Source of the DNA: Pseudomonadota bacterium
GTDB lineage: Bacteria > Pseudomonadota > Alphaproteobacteria > Rickettsiales > SXRF01
DNA: 6,655 nucleotides
NCBI GenBank assembly: GCA_028873275.1
Contig: JAGWLJ010000084.1
Location: forward strand, 1-6,655
Direction: 5' to 3'
The notes below the pieces were generated by a model. That model was not told where the DNA came from. It did not search any database and saw nothing but the letters and a program-made list of their open reading frames with translations. Below are positions 6,177 through 6,655 of the stretch, in pieces. The translations under genes and the position numbers were made by a program. Positions within the stretch are counted from its first letter, which is position 1; the number at the start of each line of letters is the position of its first letter.

Positions 6177-6655
6177 TCACACTCCGCGCTTATCGAAATC
6201 GATCCTCGGGTCGACCAGCACATAGGTCAGATCGCCGATCAGGTTGAAAACCAACCCCATCAGCGTGAAGATGAACAGCGTACCGAACATCACCGGATAA
6301 TCGCGGTTGACCACCGCCTCGTAGCCCAGCAGTCCCATGCCGTTCAGCGAGAAAATGATCTCGATCAGGAGAGCGCTGGTGAAAAGGATGCGCAGCAGCG
6401 CGCTGGGAAACCCGGCGATGACGATCAGCATGGCGTTCCTGAACACATGCCCGTAGAGCACCTGTTTTTCGCTTAAGCCCTTGGCGCGGGCGGTCAGCAC
6501 GTATTGCTTGCCGATCTCATCGAGGAAGCAGTTCTTGGTCAACATGGTCAGCGAGGCGAAGCCGCTGATGGTCATGGCGGTCACCGGCAGGGCGATATGC
6601 CAAAAATAATCGGCTATTTTGCCGGGAATGCTCAATTCCGCCCAGTTATCCGAGG
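6177..6655 (-). CDS. yejB: Peptide ABC transporter permease YejB, 3' part (gene runs off the right edge)
   Basis: YejB is the second inner-membrane permease of the YejABEF peptide/microcin C importer. The open frame continues to the window edge: before the TTG at 6635-6633 it reads SDNWAE in frame, so that TTG is an internal leucine codon, not a start. The visible 158 residues are the C-terminal part of a protein usually about 364 long. They match the recalled E. coli sequence in SDNWxEL, DYFWHIALPV, LTMLTKNCFLDEI, KQYVLTARAKGLSEK (the EAA-type ATPase-docking loop), HVFRNAMLIVIAGFP, FSLNGMGLLGYEA, RDYPVMFGTLFIFTL and LVDPRIDF near the C-terminus. Membrane segments are visible around the ALPV, IVIAGFP/LLRILF and FGTLFIFTLMGLVFNLIG stretches. 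The stop TGA (6179-6177) directly touches the stop of the opposing 191-residue gene. Identity is secure; the N-terminal 200 or so residues are not seen. Confidence 0.95.
   Translation of the reverse strand, partial: SDNWAELSIPGKIADYFWHIALPVTAMTISGFASLTMLTKNCFLDEIGKQYVLTARAKGLSEKQVLYGHVFRNAMLIVIAGFPSALLRILFTSALLIEIIFSLNGMGLLGYEAVVNRDYPVMFGTLFIFTLMGLVFNLIGDLTYVLVDPRIDFDKRGV

Noticed and set aside
6177..6635. yejB as a complete 152-residue protein starting at 6635
   Set aside because: The initiating codon would be an internal TTG, and family-matching residues (SDNWAE) continue upstream in frame to the window edge, so the gene is cut by the window rather than truncated.

Overview
The window looks like ordinary chromosome from a Gram-negative proteobacterium. 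An alphaproteobacterium is my best guess, but it is an inference from protein style (for example a PANDN stretch in the 264-residue protein) and moderately high GC; nothing in the window is decisive. Most genes are GC-rich. One segment, roughly 5477-6176, is clearly more AT-rich.

Left part (1-1534): the 5' part of mnmE (tRNA U34 modification GTPase) runs leftward off the window. A zinc-free quinone oxidoreductase of the Qor/zeta-crystallin type is divergent from it, across a 61-base gap.

Right part (1523-6655): a leftward peptide-uptake locus of the YejABEF type. In transcription order it holds the 3' part of yejB (permease, cut by the window edge), yejE (permease) and yejF (double ATPase). 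Two unrecognised genes follow: a 181-residue protein with one N-terminal membrane helix, whose Shine-Dalgarno lies inside the last sense codons of yejF, and a 264-residue protein that meets the Qor gene tail to tail with a 12-base overlap. YejB and YejE form the inner-membrane channel and YejF powers it. The periplasmic binding protein (YejA) would lie outside the window.

The main oddity is between yejB and yejE. In E. coli these genes are adjacent on the same strand. Here about 700 bases separate them, holding a rightward AT-rich gene for a 191-residue, highly charged protein with a Lys/Pro repeat. Its stop codon directly abuts the yejB stop. A well-formed promoter and ribosome site precede it, and a terminator-like hairpin faces yejE on the other strand. 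This looks like an insertion that split the operon and may have uncoupled yejB from yejEF. I found no tRNA or rRNA gene, CRISPR array, insertion sequence or attachment site. I see no convincing new multi-gene system; the split operon and its inserted gene are the most noteworthy points.
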